Of a DNA stretch of 24,572 nt, positions 15,771 through 24,554 are shown piece after piece. The stretch spans positions 1 to 24,572 of the forward strand of contig JAFGNI010000433.1 in the NCBI GenBank assembly GCA_016927095.1, read 5' to 3'. Position numbers and translations under genes: made by a program. Source of the stretch: Anaerolineae bacterium (lineage in GTDB: Bacteria; Chloroflexota; Anaerolineae; B4-G1; SLSP01). Under the pieces are notes generated by a model. It searched no databases. It had not been told where the DNA came from and worked only from the letters and a program-made list of their open reading frames with translations. The first letter of the stretch is position 1. Each line of letters starts with the position of its first letter.

Positions 15771-16940
15771 CTACTTGTCGTCCAGCGCTGCGATGCCCGG
15801 CAGTTCCTTGCCTTCGAGGAACTCCAGGCTTGCGCCGCCGCCTGTTGATACGTGGCTGACCTGATCTTCGACACCGGCCTTCGCCACCGCGGACGCCGAA
15901 TCGCCGCCGCCGATGATGGTGACAGCGTCCAGCTTCGCCAGGGTTTCCGCGATCGCAAATGTGCCCTTCGCGAAGTTGCTCATCTCGAAGACGCCCATGG
16001 GGCCGTTCCACGCGACGGTCTTAGCGCTCTGGAGCGTCCGCCGGAACAGCTCGACGGTCTGTGGCCCGATGTCGAGGATGCGCCAGCCGGGCTCGACGGC
16101 ATTGACCGCCACGACCTTATGATGCGCGTCGTTGTCGAATGCGTCGGCGACGACGGCGTCCACTGGCAACACGATCTTGCCGGCGGCCTTGGTCATTAGT
16201 TCTGTGGCTGTATCCAGCACATCATCTTCGACCAGCGAGTCGCCCATCTCCAAGCCCTGTGCCTTGAAGAAGGTATTGGCCATGCCGCCGCCGATGAGGA
16301 TGGTGTCGGCCTTCTGTAGCATGTTCTCGATCACCCCGATCTTGTCGGAGACCTTTGCCCCGCCGAGGATCACGACGTAAGGCGAATCTGGGTCGCTCAC
16401 AGCTTTACCTAGGAAGGTGATCTCCTTCTCGATCAGGAACCCGGCGACAGCGTGCAGTTTCTCTGTGACACCCACCGTGCTGGCATGCGCGCGGTGCGCG
16501 GTGCCGAAAGCGTCATTGACGAAGATATCGCCCAGAGCCGCTAGTTTTGCGGAGAGCTCGGGGTCGTTCTTGGTCTCTCCACCATAGAAGCGGGTGTTCT
16601 CCAGAAGCATCACGTCACCGGGCTGCAGCCCTGCCGCCATGGCCTCGACCTCATCACCGACGAGGTCAGGCGCCATCTTGACCGGCTTATCAAGGAGCTC
16701 ACTCAGGCGATCCGCAACAGGTTTGAGGCTCAGCGAGGGGGTGACGCCTTTCGGGCGTCCGAGGTGGGACATAAGGATCAGAGAGGCGCCCTGGTCCAGG
16801 ATATACCGGATGGTCGGCAGGGCCGCCTGGATGCGGGTGTCATCAGTGATTGTCGTGCCGTCCAGTGGGACATTGAAATCGGCGCGCATGAGGACGCGCT
16901 TGCCCTTGAGATCGACATCGCGAACAGTCTTCTTGTCCAT
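15771..16940 (-). CDS. pgk: Phosphoglycerate kinase
   Basis: 389 residues from ATG 16940, with AGGAGA a few bases upstream. It transfers the acyl phosphate of 1,3-bisphosphoglycerate to ADP in glycolysis and works in reverse in gluconeogenesis. The N-terminal substrate domain shows [38 protein letters not shown] and [11 protein letters not shown]; the C-terminal nucleotide domain shows [25 protein letters not shown] and [13 protein letters not shown], then [19 protein letters not shown]. Length and motif order are normal. It lies between gap and tpiA on the same strand, with 173 bp to gap and 158 bp to tpiA, both junctions holding a hairpin. Confidence 0.97.
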   Translation of the reverse strand: MDKKTVRDVDLKGKRVLMRADFNVPLDGTTITDDTRIQAALPTIRYILDQGASLILMSHLGRPKGVTPSLSLKPVADRLSELLDKPVKMAPDLVGDEVEAMAAGLQPGDVMLLENTRFYGGETKNDPELSAKLAALGDIFVNDAFGTAHRAHASTVGVTEKLHAVAGFLIEKEITFLGKAVSDPDSPYVVILGGAKVSDKIGVIENMLQKADTILIGGGMANTFFKAQGLEMGDSLVEDDVLDTATELMTKAAGKIVLPVDAVVADAFDNDAHHKVVAVNAVEPGWRILDIGPQTVELFRRTLQSAKTVAWNGPMGVFEMSNFAKGTFAIAETLAKLDAVTIIGGGDSASAVAKAGVEDQVSHVSTGGGASLEFLEGKELPGIAALDDK

Positions 16941-17038
16941 GCTGTCTCCTTTACAGTCTAGACTCAGCTGCCAGTTCAGAATATGCGGGTCTGCATTTGC
17001 CCGCGGCCATACTTGATGATGTGCCCATCACCATGAGC

Positions 17039-17079
17039 GACAAGAAGGGATAAGGCACGTTGCCCTATCCCTTCTTGTC
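17039..17079 (-). other. Long 19-bp hairpin in the gap-pgk junction
   Basis: Arms 17039-17057 and 17061-17079 with a 3-nt loop. In the sense (minus-strand) RNA all 19 positions pair, one as G-U; in the opposite RNA the same position (A17053 against C17065) is an A-C mismatch. It starts about 35 nt after the gap stop and ends about 100 nt before pgk. No T-run follows. Confidence 0.7.
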
Positions 17080-17113
17080 CAAAGCGTGTCGTGCTCCTTC
17101 CAGAGCTTAGTGA

Positions 17114-18133
<1,020 letters not shown>

Positions 18134-18172
18134 TTATTGCTTGTAGAGATTGTTGCCTGGTTGGAAATCTAG

Positions 18173-18206
18173 GATTGGCGACCATCTACGTAGGTGATCC
18201 CCAATC
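18173..18206 (-). other. Imperfect hairpin in the yvcK-gap junction
   Basis: GATTGG (18173-18178) and CCAATC (18201-18206) flank an imperfect palindrome centred on CTACGTAG. In the sense RNA one position pairs as G-U where the opposite strand would have an A-C mismatch. No T-run, so not an obvious terminator. It is the third junction hairpin in this gene group. Confidence 0.4.
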
Positions 18207-18220
18207 GCCTATCTCCAATC

Positions 18221-19507
18221 TCACTCGATGAGTGCCAGCAGCTCCTGGGCAAGTTTGTGGCTATCGTGATGGCCGGCCAATGACGCGCTCACGAGATCGG
18301 CATGGATGACGCGCTGATCTCCCTGAGCGACGACATCCGGCTTGACCCAGCGTATGTGTTCTGGCACCGCCAATTTGGGCAGCGTCTTTGTGTTGACCAC
18401 GACAACGTCGATCACACCTTCGCCCACGTGCTGCTCCAGCGCCTCTAGGTGCGCCTGAGCTGTGTAGTTGTCCGTCTCGCCCGGTTGCGTAGCGACGTTG
18501 CAGACATAGGCCTTTGGCGCTGGCGATGCCCTTAGGGCCTCCGCAATGCCCGGCACCAGCAGATTGGGTAGGATGCTCGTGTACAGACTTCCCGGGCCGA
18601 TCACAATCAGCTCAGCCGCCAGGATGGCCTGGATGGCTCCCGGATAGGCGCTCGGGGTGATAGGGTCCAGCGCGACGCGCAGTACGTGCCCCGACACCTT
18701 GGGAATCTCAGATTCGCCGCATACGCGCAACGGCGCTTGTCCATCGCGAGCAATATCCGCGCACAAGATCACAGCTTCCAGCGTACTCGGCAGCACCTGG
18801 CCTTGTACCGCAAGGACCCGGCTCGATTCCATAAGCGCCGACTCAAATGACCCCGTGATGCCGGCCATGGCCGTGATGAAGAGGTTGCCGAAGCTATGCC
18901 CGCTGAGATCCCGCCCGTCTGCATACCGGTAACCAAACAGTCGCGTCACCAACGACTCATCATCGGCGAGAGCCGCAATGCAGTTGCGAAAGTCGCCTGG
19001 CGGCAGGATCCCGATGTCGCGCCGCAGTCGACCGGAGGACCCGCCGTCATCCGCTACGGTCACGATCGCTGTGAGATTGGAGGTGAACGCCTTGAGACCC
19101 CGGAGGACCGTCGCCTGTCCGTGACCACCGCCAATGACCACGATCCTCGGTCCCCGCCCACGGCGCCGGTAGTCGTAGATAACCTCGGCAATTGGCTGGG
19201 TCGCACCGGTTGTGAAAGGGGCAAGAATGGCGCGATTGAGGCCCCAGAGGCTGTAGGCGATGGCCCATAGACCCAGTCCCACGACGGCGCCCGCGCGGAT
19301 GCCTGGCGGCAGGAACTGCAGCGTCAGATAGTAAAGGTGCCGGGGGAGGGGAAAGAAGAGCCGCAGTGCTAACGCTCCTCCCAAGCCCAGCAGTCCGATG
19401 CCGAGAACGAGGAGGAACAGCCAGCGCTTGACACCAAGACCTGGCCTGAGCCACTTGAGGTGGGTTTGCCAGCTCTCTCTGCGAGCTTGGGATCCCCTCC
19501 GCTTCAT
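18221..19507 (-). CDS. yvcK: YvcK/CofD-family protein with N-terminal membrane segments
   Basis: 428 residues from ATG 19507; a TTG one codon earlier is also possible. YvcK proteins bind UDP-GlcNAc and are needed for growth on gluconeogenic carbon sources and for cell-wall homeostasis. Two hydrophobic segments at about 29-52 and 70-90 come first, then the nucleotide-binding domain: [19 protein letters not shown] (about 121-139), [28 protein letters not shown], and [18 protein letters not shown]. Bacillus YvcK lacks the membrane part. A consensus promoter ends seven bases before the ATG and no ribosome-binding site is visible, so translation is probably leaderless. Downstream come gap, pgk and tpiA, matching a role in central carbon flux. 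Confidence 0.93.
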   Translation of the reverse strand: MKRRGSQARRESWQTHLKWLRPGLGVKRWLFLLVLGIGLLGLGGALALRLFFPLPRHLYYLTLQFLPPGIRAGAVVGLGLWAIAYSLWGLNRAILAPFTTGATQPIAEVIYDYRRRGRGPRIVVIGGGHGQATVLRGLKAFTSNLTAIVTVADDGGSSGRLRRDIGILPPGDFRNCIAALADDESLVTRLFGYRYADGRDLSGHSFGNLFITAMAGITGSFESALMESSRVLAVQGQVLPSTLEAVILCADIARDGQAPLRVCGESEIPKVSGHVLRVALDPITPSAYPGAIQAILAAELIVIGPGSLYTSILPNLLVPGIAEALRASPAPKAYVCNVATQPGETDNYTAQAHLEALEQHVGEGVIDVVVVNTKTLPKLAVPEHIRWVKPDVVAQGDQRVIHADLVSASLAGHHDSHKLAQELLALIE

Positions 19508-19514
19508 CAAATTG

Positions 19515-19542
19515 ATTATACTTAGATCAGCAGATGTGTCAA
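19515..19542 (-). promoter_or_regulatory. Perfect sigma-70-type promoter giving leaderless yvcK
   Basis: TTGACA (19537-19542) and TATAAT (19515-19520), both 6/6, with a 16-bp spacer. Only seven bases separate the -10 box from the ATG at 19507, so transcription should begin at or within a base or two of the start codon. It is probably the main promoter of the yvcK-gap-pgk-tpiA-epimerase genes. Confidence 0.85.
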
Positions 19543-19558
19543 CAAAGCGCTAAATGCA

Positions 19559-19586
19559 GGGACCCGAGATGCTGGTCTCGGGTCCC
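19559..19586 (-). terminator. Terminator after rsfS
   Basis: Perfect 11-bp stem GGGACCCGAGA / TCTCGGGTCCC with a 6-nt loop, followed on the minus strand by TGCATTTAG. An outer 7-bp pairing (AGCGCTA 19546-19552, TAGCGCT 19599-19605) can extend it. It separates rsfS from the yvcK promoter. Confidence 0.65.
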
Positions 19587-19628
19587 CTCGTTGTGCCCTA
19601 GCGCTATGCGGGATACGATAGATAGCCT

Positions 19629-19979
19629 TCACTGAATTCGCGCGACAACCCTTCCGTTTTTCCAGAGGTCTTCTAGTTGGTAATAAGCTCGCGTTTCTGG
19701 GCTGAAGAGATGGACAATCACGCTGTTGTAGTCGAGCAGGATCCAACCGCCGTCTGGATCACCCTCGATACTGATGGGCAGTGCGACCTCTTCAATCTGT
19801 TTCAGTTCTTCACGAATAGCAGCTTGGAGGGCGTCCAGCTGGCGACGGCTGTTCCCCGTGCAGATGACGAAGTAGTCCGTGAATGTCGTGACCTCTGTGA
19901 TGTCCAGAATAAGTACGTCTTCTGCGAGCCGATCGACGACGATCTCTACGATTTGGTTAGCTAGTTCCAGGCTCTCCAC
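19629..19979 (-). CDS. rsfS: Ribosome silencing factor RsfS (Iojap family)
   Basis: 116 residues, the normal family length. RsfS binds ribosomal protein uL14 and stops the subunits joining, cutting translation when nutrients run out. The start is GTG 19979, with GAGGAGG upstream. Family patterns seen are ILDITEVTTFTDYFVICTGNSRRQLDAL, shown here in two parts (ILDITEVTTFTDYF, then VICTGNSRRQ), and GGWILLDYNSVIVHLFSPETRAYY likewise (GGWILLDYNSVIVHLF, then YYQLEDLW). It stands between the M42 peptidase group and yvcK, with a terminator behind it. A clear promoter is not seen in the 172-bp gap ahead of it. Confidence 0.95.
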   Translation of the reverse strand: MESLELANQIVEIVVDRLAEDVLILDITEVTTFTDYFVICTGNSRRQLDALQAAIREELKQIEEVALPISIEGDPDGGWILLDYNSVIVHLFSPETRAYYQLEDLWKNGRVVARIQ

Positions 19980-20151
19980 CCAGCCTCCTCAGACTAACGA
20001 CCCAGAGCTGGACTTACACCATGCTGGGTCTGGAGCATCACTGCTCAAGAAACGGCATCCATACGCGTGCAATGGGGGCTTTGTTCCATGTCCTGCATGC
20101 TGGTGACCAACCAGCTTTTCCCCATAGCATAAATAAATGATAACACAGAAT
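19980..20151. other. Gap between the first M42 gene and rsfS
   Basis: 172 bp without a gene. It holds a small inverted repeat GCTGGT-GACCA-ACCAGC (about 20099-20115) with TTTT after it on the plus strand only, and a 7-bp repeat GACCCAG/CTGGGTC closer to rsfS. I see no convincing promoter for rsfS, so it may be read through from the peptidase genes. Confidence 0.4.
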
Positions 20152-21150
20152 TCACTCTCGATCCAGCCCGCGCCCTAGCAGCTCCAGGAGCAGATCAATT
20201 CCCTGCTCGACATCCGTCACATCCACCATCTCAGAGGTCGTGTGAACGTAGCGGCATGGCACACTTAGACAACCGCTGGGGACGCCCGACTGCACCAGCT
20301 GCATCGCTGCCGCATCCGTTGTGCCCCCGGTCAGGATCTCTAGCTGGTAGGGCAGCCCGGCGCGTTCAGCCGCAGCCACCATCATGTCTCTCACGCGTGG
20401 GTGTGCGATCATGCCCCCGTCTTTGACCTTGATCGCTGGTCCCTTTCCCAGGCTGACTTCCATGGGCAGTGATTTTGGGGTGTCACCTGTCGCCGTCACG
20501 TCGACCGAGATCGCGATGTCAGGGTTGATGCGGAACGCGGATGTGCGCGCACCGGAGAGCGTGATCTCTTCCTGGGTTGTGAAGGCGAAATAGAGGTCGT
20601 TGGGCGATGACGTGAGACGTCGCAGCACCTCGACCAGAATGTAGCAGCCGATTCGGTCGTCTAACGCCTTGCTGATCAGGCGACTGCCTTGATGCACCAG
20701 AGGGCCGACAAATACCGCTGTCTCACCGACGCCAGTGGGGCATGTCTCCCGGCTGGTAGCGCCCACGTCGAGATACAGGTGGCGGATCTCCGGCGTCTCA
20801 GCGTGCTCCAAGCGCTCGACGTAGATCGGGGCTGTGGTGCCGTCCGCAAACCTGGCACGTCCCCCGAGGTTCGCAAGGGCTCGAACGCCGCCAATCGAGG
20901 TGAACCGGAGAAACCCCTTCTCTTCCACGTGGGTGACCATCAGCCCAATCTCATCCATGTGGGCCGCGATCATGATCTTCTGTGTGCTGTCGCTTGTCCC
21001 TTTGCGGAAAGCAATCAGGCTTCCCAATGCATCGACCCGCGTCTCGTCCGCCAAGTCTGCAATGACATGGCCGATCGCGCTCCGAATGGCTTCCTCATAG
21101 CCCGATGGTCCGAAGGTCTGTGTGAGTGTCTCAAGCAGTGCGAGGTCCAA
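20152..21150 (-). CDS. M42-family metallo-aminopeptidase (copy 1)
   Basis: 332 residues if TTG 21150 is the start; AAGGAG lies six bases upstream of it, whereas the longer frame would begin ahead of that site. M42 enzymes are di-metal aminopeptidases that usually build large self-compartmentalised TET-type particles and finish the breakdown of peptides in the cytosol. Metal and catalytic residues are in place: His64 and Asp66 (AAHMDEIGLM), Asp164/165 (KALDDRIGC), Glu194-Glu195 (TTQEEITLSG), Asp217 (SVDVTATGD) and His303 (CRYVHTTSEM). It is the last of three M42 genes, 40 bp after copy 2. Which residue it prefers cannot be told. Confidence 0.93.
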   Translation of the reverse strand: MDLALLETLTQTFGPSGYEEAIRSAIGHVIADLADETRVDALGSLIAFRKGTSDSTQKIMIAAHMDEIGLMVTHVEEKGFLRFTSIGGVRALANLGGRARFADGTTAPIYVERLEHAETPEIRHLYLDVGATSRETCPTGVGETAVFVGPLVHQGSRLISKALDDRIGCYILVEVLRRLTSSPNDLYFAFTTQEEITLSGARTSAFRINPDIAISVDVTATGDTPKSLPMEVSLGKGPAIKVKDGGMIAHPRVRDMMVAAAERAGLPYQLEILTGGTTDAAAMQLVQSGVPSGCLSVPCRYVHTTSEMVDVTDVEQGIDLLLELLGRGLDRE

Positions 21151-21190
21151 GGTCGTCTCCTTATGCTGCAAAGGGTTCCAAAGGGCAGCG

Positions 21191-22252
21191 TTAGTCTGTG
21201 TCGTGAGGTACGGAAATCCCCAGAGTCTCCGGCGAAAGCCGCCGGATGGCTGCGTCGACCAAGGCAGCCGTGTTGCTCAGATCGTCCTGGCGGAGCAGCG
21301 AGACAGGGCTGTGGATGTACCGGCATGGGACCGCGACGGTGATGGCAGGAACACCGGCCCGGGCCTGATGTATGCCGCCGGCGTCCGTTCCACCAATGCC
21401 GGGCTGCTTCAGCTGAAATGGCAGGCCCTGCGCCTGCGCCGTTCGGATGAAGTGCTGGAGCAGACGTGGCGGTGTTGTGTAGGAGCGGTCCATCACCGTG
21501 ATCGCGGGCCCTTTGCCCAGCTCGGTTGTCGGGCTGACATCGTCGTCTTCCTTGGGTAGGTCATCAGCCAGCGTCCCTTCCAGCGCGACTCCCACGTCTG
21601 GGGCTACGGTGTAGGACGCGACCCGTGCGCCACGCAGTCCTACTTCCTCCTGCACCGTGAAGACACCATAGAGGTCGAAGGGAAAAGGATCGCCGTTCAG
21701 TAGGCTGATGAGGATGGCGCAGCCGGCTCGATCATCGAAAGCCTTGCCTTTGCAGCTCCGGCCCAGTGTCTGGAAGCGGGTGGCGAACACGATCGACGTG
21801 CCGAGGGGAGCTAGCTCCTCCGCTTGGCTCTGACTGCTGGCGCCGATGTCGACGGCTAGCTTGCTGACCTTGGGTGCCTTGCTGGTCGTGCTGGCCCGGT
21901 GAATCGCCTCCAGCCCTAGCACCCCGCAAATCCTGTCGGGGCCAACATAGACCGAGAGCCCCGGCAGCAGCCGGTCGGGGATGCCGCCGACGGTGTCGAC
22001 TTTGAGCGTGCCATCGCCGTTGTGACCGACGACCATCAGACCGACCTCATCCATATGGGCGGTGATGAGCACCCGCAGGTCCGAATCGCCTGTGCCGGCC
22101 TTGTGCGCGATCAGGTTGCCCAATGCATCCACCCGCAGGTCGTCAACACTGTCGCGGATCAACGGACGAATCGCCTTGCGCACCTCTCCCTCGTCCCCCG
22201 AAATACCGGGTGCATTGGACAGGATCTCGAGGCTGGTGACCAAGTCGCTCAC
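21191..22252 (-). CDS. M42-family metallo-aminopeptidase (copy 2)
   Basis: 353 residues from GTG 22252, which overlaps the TGA of copy 3 (GTGA) and has AAAGGAGG six bases upstream, a strong sign of coupled translation. Active-site set: His66 and Asp68 (TAHMDEVGLM), Asp173/174 (KAFDDRAGC), Glu202-Glu203 (TVQEEVGLRG), and His314 (CRYIHSPVSL). The fourth metal ligand is Glu225 in ALEGTLADD, where copies 1 and 3 have Asp; both versions occur in active M42 enzymes. The acidic insert KEDDD near residue 235 is absent from copy 1. The difference in this ligand and in loops suggests a different peptide preference. Confidence 0.93.
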   Translation of the reverse strand: MSDLVTSLEILSNAPGISGDEGEVRKAIRPLIRDSVDDLRVDALGNLIAHKAGTGDSDLRVLITAHMDEVGLMVVGHNGDGTLKVDTVGGIPDRLLPGLSVYVGPDRICGVLGLEAIHRASTTSKAPKVSKLAVDIGASSQSQAEELAPLGTSIVFATRFQTLGRSCKGKAFDDRAGCAILISLLNGDPFPFDLYGVFTVQEEVGLRGARVASYTVAPDVGVALEGTLADDLPKEDDDVSPTTELGKGPAITVMDRSYTTPPRLLQHFIRTAQAQGLPFQLKQPGIGGTDAGGIHQARAGVPAITVAVPCRYIHSPVSLLRQDDLSNTAALVDAAIRRLSPETLGISVPHDTD

Positions 22253-23334
22253 GCATTGCCTCCTTTTTGGGTCTCGTCGTCCCACTTGGGGAGATCGTCA
22301 GCGCTCAGGCTGGCGGCGAAGGCGGTCAAGAGACGTCCCGCCCGCTCGACGTCCTTGAGTGCGACGGTCTCCACCGGTTGGTGCATATACCGCACCGGGA
22401 TGGAGATCAGCCCTGAGGGAATGCCTTCACGGGCCACCTGTATACCCCAGGCATCCGTGCCGCTGGAGCCCGGGAGGGGTTCGATCTGATTCGGGATCTC
22501 CTCGGCATCTGCGACCGCTTTGAGCCGCGCCACAACCCAAGGATGCAAGTTGGGGCCAAGACCGATGGTCGGACCCTTGCCTAGTTCAAAGACACCGGGA
22601 TCGCTGTCATTGAACTGCTTGGCGAACGTGACGTCGAGGGCTATGGCCATATCAGGATCTACCCCGTATGCGCTGGTGATGGCGCCCTTGACCCCCACTT
22701 CTTCCTGCACCGTCGCCACGGCATAGAAGTCCCAGGCATGTTTGCGGTGTTGGAGTGCTTCTAGCGCCAGCGTCAGCGCGGCCAAAGATGCACGGTTGTC
22801 CAACGCCTTGCCTGCCGCTTGCCCATTCTTGAGTTCGTTGAGGGGCTGGGTGAATGTGACGTAGTCGCCCACTCTCACCAGGTTTTTGACTTCGTCTTGG
22901 GACAAACCGACGTCGATGAAGAGCTCGTGCCATGGAAGGACTTTGTCACGTTCAGCCTGGGGCAACACGTGAGGCGGACGGCTGCCGATGACGCCCGGTA
23001 GCTCGCGACGGCCATACACACGGACCTCGAGCCCCAGTAGGATACGGCGATCCATCCCGCCAAGCTGTTGTACGTGCAGGAACTCACCTTCGATGCCTGT
23101 GACGATGAGGCCAATCTCATCCATGTGCGCAGCCGCCATCAAGACCCGGCATTCAGCTGGATTGGATGAGGTGCCTCGTTGCACCGCGATCAGATTCCCC
23201 ATCGCGTCAGTTCGGAGCTCGTCGACCAGGGGCTGCCATAGGCCGGTCGTAATCTGACGGATCGAGTCTTCATATCCTGCCGGGCCGGGTGCTTCGGAGA
23301 GGGACTTCAGTAGGGCGTAGGTCTCCAAGGGCAT
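22249..23334 (-). CDS. M42-family metallo-aminopeptidase (copy 3)
   Basis: 361 residues from ATG 23334. The first of the three M42 genes in transcription order, starting six bases after the stop of the Thr/Pro-rich gene; only a weak GCGAGA precedes it, so translation may depend on the upstream gene. Active-site set: His70 and Asp72 (AAHMDEIGLI), Asp179 (KALDNRASL), Glu211-Glu212 (TVQEEVGVKG), Asp234 (ALDVTFAKQ) and His318 (VRYMHQPVET). It has Asn in place of the second Asp of the KALDD motif and a longer middle region (residues about 110-170) than copy 1. Otherwise a complete family member. Confidence 0.93.
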   Translation of the reverse strand: MPLETYALLKSLSEAPGPAGYEDSIRQITTGLWQPLVDELRTDAMGNLIAVQRGTSSNPAECRVLMAAAHMDEIGLIVTGIEGEFLHVQQLGGMDRRILLGLEVRVYGRRELPGVIGSRPPHVLPQAERDKVLPWHELFIDVGLSQDEVKNLVRVGDYVTFTQPLNELKNGQAAGKALDNRASLAALTLALEALQHRKHAWDFYAVATVQEEVGVKGAITSAYGVDPDMAIALDVTFAKQFNDSDPGVFELGKGPTIGLGPNLHPWVVARLKAVADAEEIPNQIEPLPGSSGTDAWGIQVAREGIPSGLISIPVRYMHQPVETVALKDVERAGRLLTAFAASLSADDLPKWDDETQKGGNA

Positions 23335-23340
23335 TCTCGC

Positions 23341-23958
23341 TTAGAAGGTCGTGGTGATAGATGTCGTATCTGTCACTGAAGGTGTCGCTGTGAACGTCGC
23401 CGTAGGCTCCGGCGTCCATGTCTCTGTCGGAAGCGCCGGGGTTGCGGTGAGCGTTGGTGTGGACGTTGCTGTAGTCGTGGCGGTAGCTGTGGATGTGGCT
23501 GTTGCCGTGGCTGTCGCGGTTGCCGGCTCGGGCGTGGCTGTGCCTGTGGCAGTTGGGGTTGCGGTTGCGCTAGGTGTTGGCGAAGGGGTGAGCGTGGGCG
23601 TCGCCGAAGCCGTAGCCGTCGCGGTCTCGGTGGGTGTGGGCGTCGCCGTATCGGTCGGCGTTTCGGTGGGCAAGGGCGTTTCCGTCGCCGTCGGCGTCGG
23701 TGTTCTGGTCGGAGGGAACCACTGTGTCGGCGTCGGCGGGAGGGTGCCAGACGGTGTCTGGGTGCCCGGGCCGACCTCATAGGGTGTCGCGCTTGCGGGT
23801 GGGGTCGGTGTTTCGGTGGCAGTAGGCATCGTCGTCGGTGTGGGCGATGAAGGGCGAATGGCTAGCGCCACGAACCCGAGGCAATAGCATGGGATGGTGG
23901 CGATGATCAGGGCGATCAGCACGGTGTAGATGGGCTTCTGTGCGCGCAGTCTCTCCAT
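23341..23958 (-). CDS. Unknown membrane-anchored protein with long Thr/Pro/Ala-rich tail
   Basis: 205 residues from ATG 23958; a GTG one codon earlier is also possible. One hydrophobic segment, about residues 11-33 ([20 protein letters not shown] in part), then about 165 residues made almost only of Thr, Pro, Ala, Ser and Glu in short TP, TAT and TPTPT units. Only two cysteines are seen, both in the membrane segment. No catalytic domain. Such tails are flexible and often carry sugars or span a cell-wall layer, so an outward-facing stalk is plausible. Its place directly ahead of three peptidase genes is not explained. The DNA repeats are degenerate, which means the protein composition is what is conserved. 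Confidence 0.7.
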   Translation of the reverse strand: MERLRAQKPIYTVLIALIIATIPCYCLGFVALAIRPSSPTPTTMPTATETPTPPASATPYEVGPGTQTPSGTLPPTPTQWFPPTRTPTPTATETPLPTETPTDTATPTPTETATATASATPTLTPSPTPSATATPTATGTATPEPATATATATATSTATATTTATSTPTLTATPALPTETWTPEPTATFTATPSVTDTTSITTTF

Positions 23959-24026
23959 CACGGATCTAGCTACACCCTTCTCTTCGGATGAGGGTTGTTG
24001 TCGAACCCACTCAATGCAATGATGAA

Positions 24027-24314
24027 TCAGCCTTGAAGCGTTTCTGCATCATCGATGATGTGACGTCCGGCTGCCACCTCGTCGACGGAGTGGATGGCCC
24101 CACCCAGCTCCTCAATGAGTTCAGAGACGATCTCGTAACTGATCGCTTCACCTTCAATGGTGATCTTGGCGTTTTCCACCTTGCGATCCATCTCATAAAT
24201 GCTGATGTTGACCGCCGAGATCCCATCCAGGTCGCTAAGCTGATCGGCGAGATCGATGATGCTAGGGTCGTGGGGTTTCAGCGTATCGAGCACCAATCTG
24301 CGTATCCTACCCAT
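24027..24314 (-). CDS. DUF211-family small protein
   Basis: 95 residues from ATG 24314; AAGGAG lies about 12 bases upstream, a little far, and no other in-frame start is near. The sequence fits DUF211 (PF02680) along its whole length: [58 protein letters not shown], then [14 protein letters not shown]. The known structure in the family, an archaeal one, is a small alpha/beta fold of the ferredoxin type that forms oligomers; the function is not known. The family is mostly archaeal. A leader of about 200 nt with several possible stems lies upstream, and the Thr/Pro-rich gene follows 68 bp downstream on the same strand. Confidence 0.85.
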   Translation of the reverse strand: MGRIRRLVLDTLKPHDPSIIDLADQLSDLDGISAVNISIYEMDRKVENAKITIEGEAISYEIVSELIEELGGAIHSVDEVAAGRHIIDDAETLQG

Positions 24315-24363
24315 CTCGTAATCATTCTCCTTGAGCTAGAGCGCTCTGTCTGATATGGTCTGA

Positions 24364-24387
24364 CATAAAAAGAAGACTCAGGAGTCT
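24364..24387 (-). terminator. Terminator-like hairpin in the DUF211 leader (possible attenuator)
   Basis: On the minus strand AGACTC (24382-24387) and GAGTCT (24374-24379) form a short stem followed by TCTTTTTATG. With a 4-nt loop only five base pairs form, so it is weak alone. It sits about 50 nt before the DUF211 start codon. Confidence 0.35.
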
Positions 24388-24504
24388 GCTTGGGATGGTA
24401 AGGTCACAACCGTGTCTCCGCGACGGTGAGGCCCCATCGGGCTCAGTCGTCATCCTCAGTTCCGGCTGTGCGAAACTTGGCGCATCCAAACTCAATGAGT
24501 CTTC
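24372..24504 (-). ncRNA. Candidate structured leader RNA (possible riboswitch or attenuator) upstream of DUF211 gene
   Basis: In minus-strand RNA an outer 9-bp stem can form between 24496-24504 (GAAGACTCA) and 24372-24380 (TGAGTCTTC). Inside it, GGATG (24451-24455) pairs with CATCC (24393-24397) and encloses two hairpins: a GAGCCC/GGGCCTC stem (24428-24444) and ACCGT/ACGGT (24409-24427). The outer stem uses the same bases as the terminator-like hairpin, so the two exclude each other. It matches no riboswitch class I can name. All pairings were found by eye. Confidence 0.3.
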
Positions 24505-24526
24505 ATCTCGATTTCAGTCTCATCTC

Positions 24527-24554
24527 ATCATAGTACGAAATGGGGGAGAAGCAA
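24527..24554 (-). promoter_or_regulatory. Candidate promoter for the DUF211 leader
   Basis: TTGCTT (24549-24554, 3/6) and TATGAT (24527-24532, 5/6) lie 16 bp apart. The start would be near 24520, about 15 bases before the proposed outer stem and about 205 bases before the DUF211 start codon. Confidence 0.4.

Noticed and set aside
14827..15864. Open frame of 345 codons on the plus strand across tpiA
   Set aside because: Antisense to tpiA and the pgk-tpiA junction; the product has no recognisable motifs and the three genes on the other strand are complete.
19677..20106. Plus-strand frames over rsfS and the gap beside it
   Set aside because: Shadows of rsfS; the extension into the gap has no ribosome-binding site and no recognisable product.
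23351..23782. Plus-strand frame giving a Val/Gly/Ala repeat protein
   Set aside because: It is the complement of the Thr/Pro-rich codons of the minus-strand gene; that gene has a membrane segment and fits the operon, this one has no start signal.
23341..23850. DNA repeat array or CRISPR-like locus in the GTCGGCGT-rich region
   Set aside because: The units are irregular and keep a reading frame, as expected for Thr/Pro-rich codons; no constant repeat with unique spacers exists.
24338..24363. 10-bp palindrome AGAGCGCTCT and a GTCTGA direct repeat near the DUF211 start
   Set aside because: Too short to call an operator by themselves; kept only as part of the leader region.
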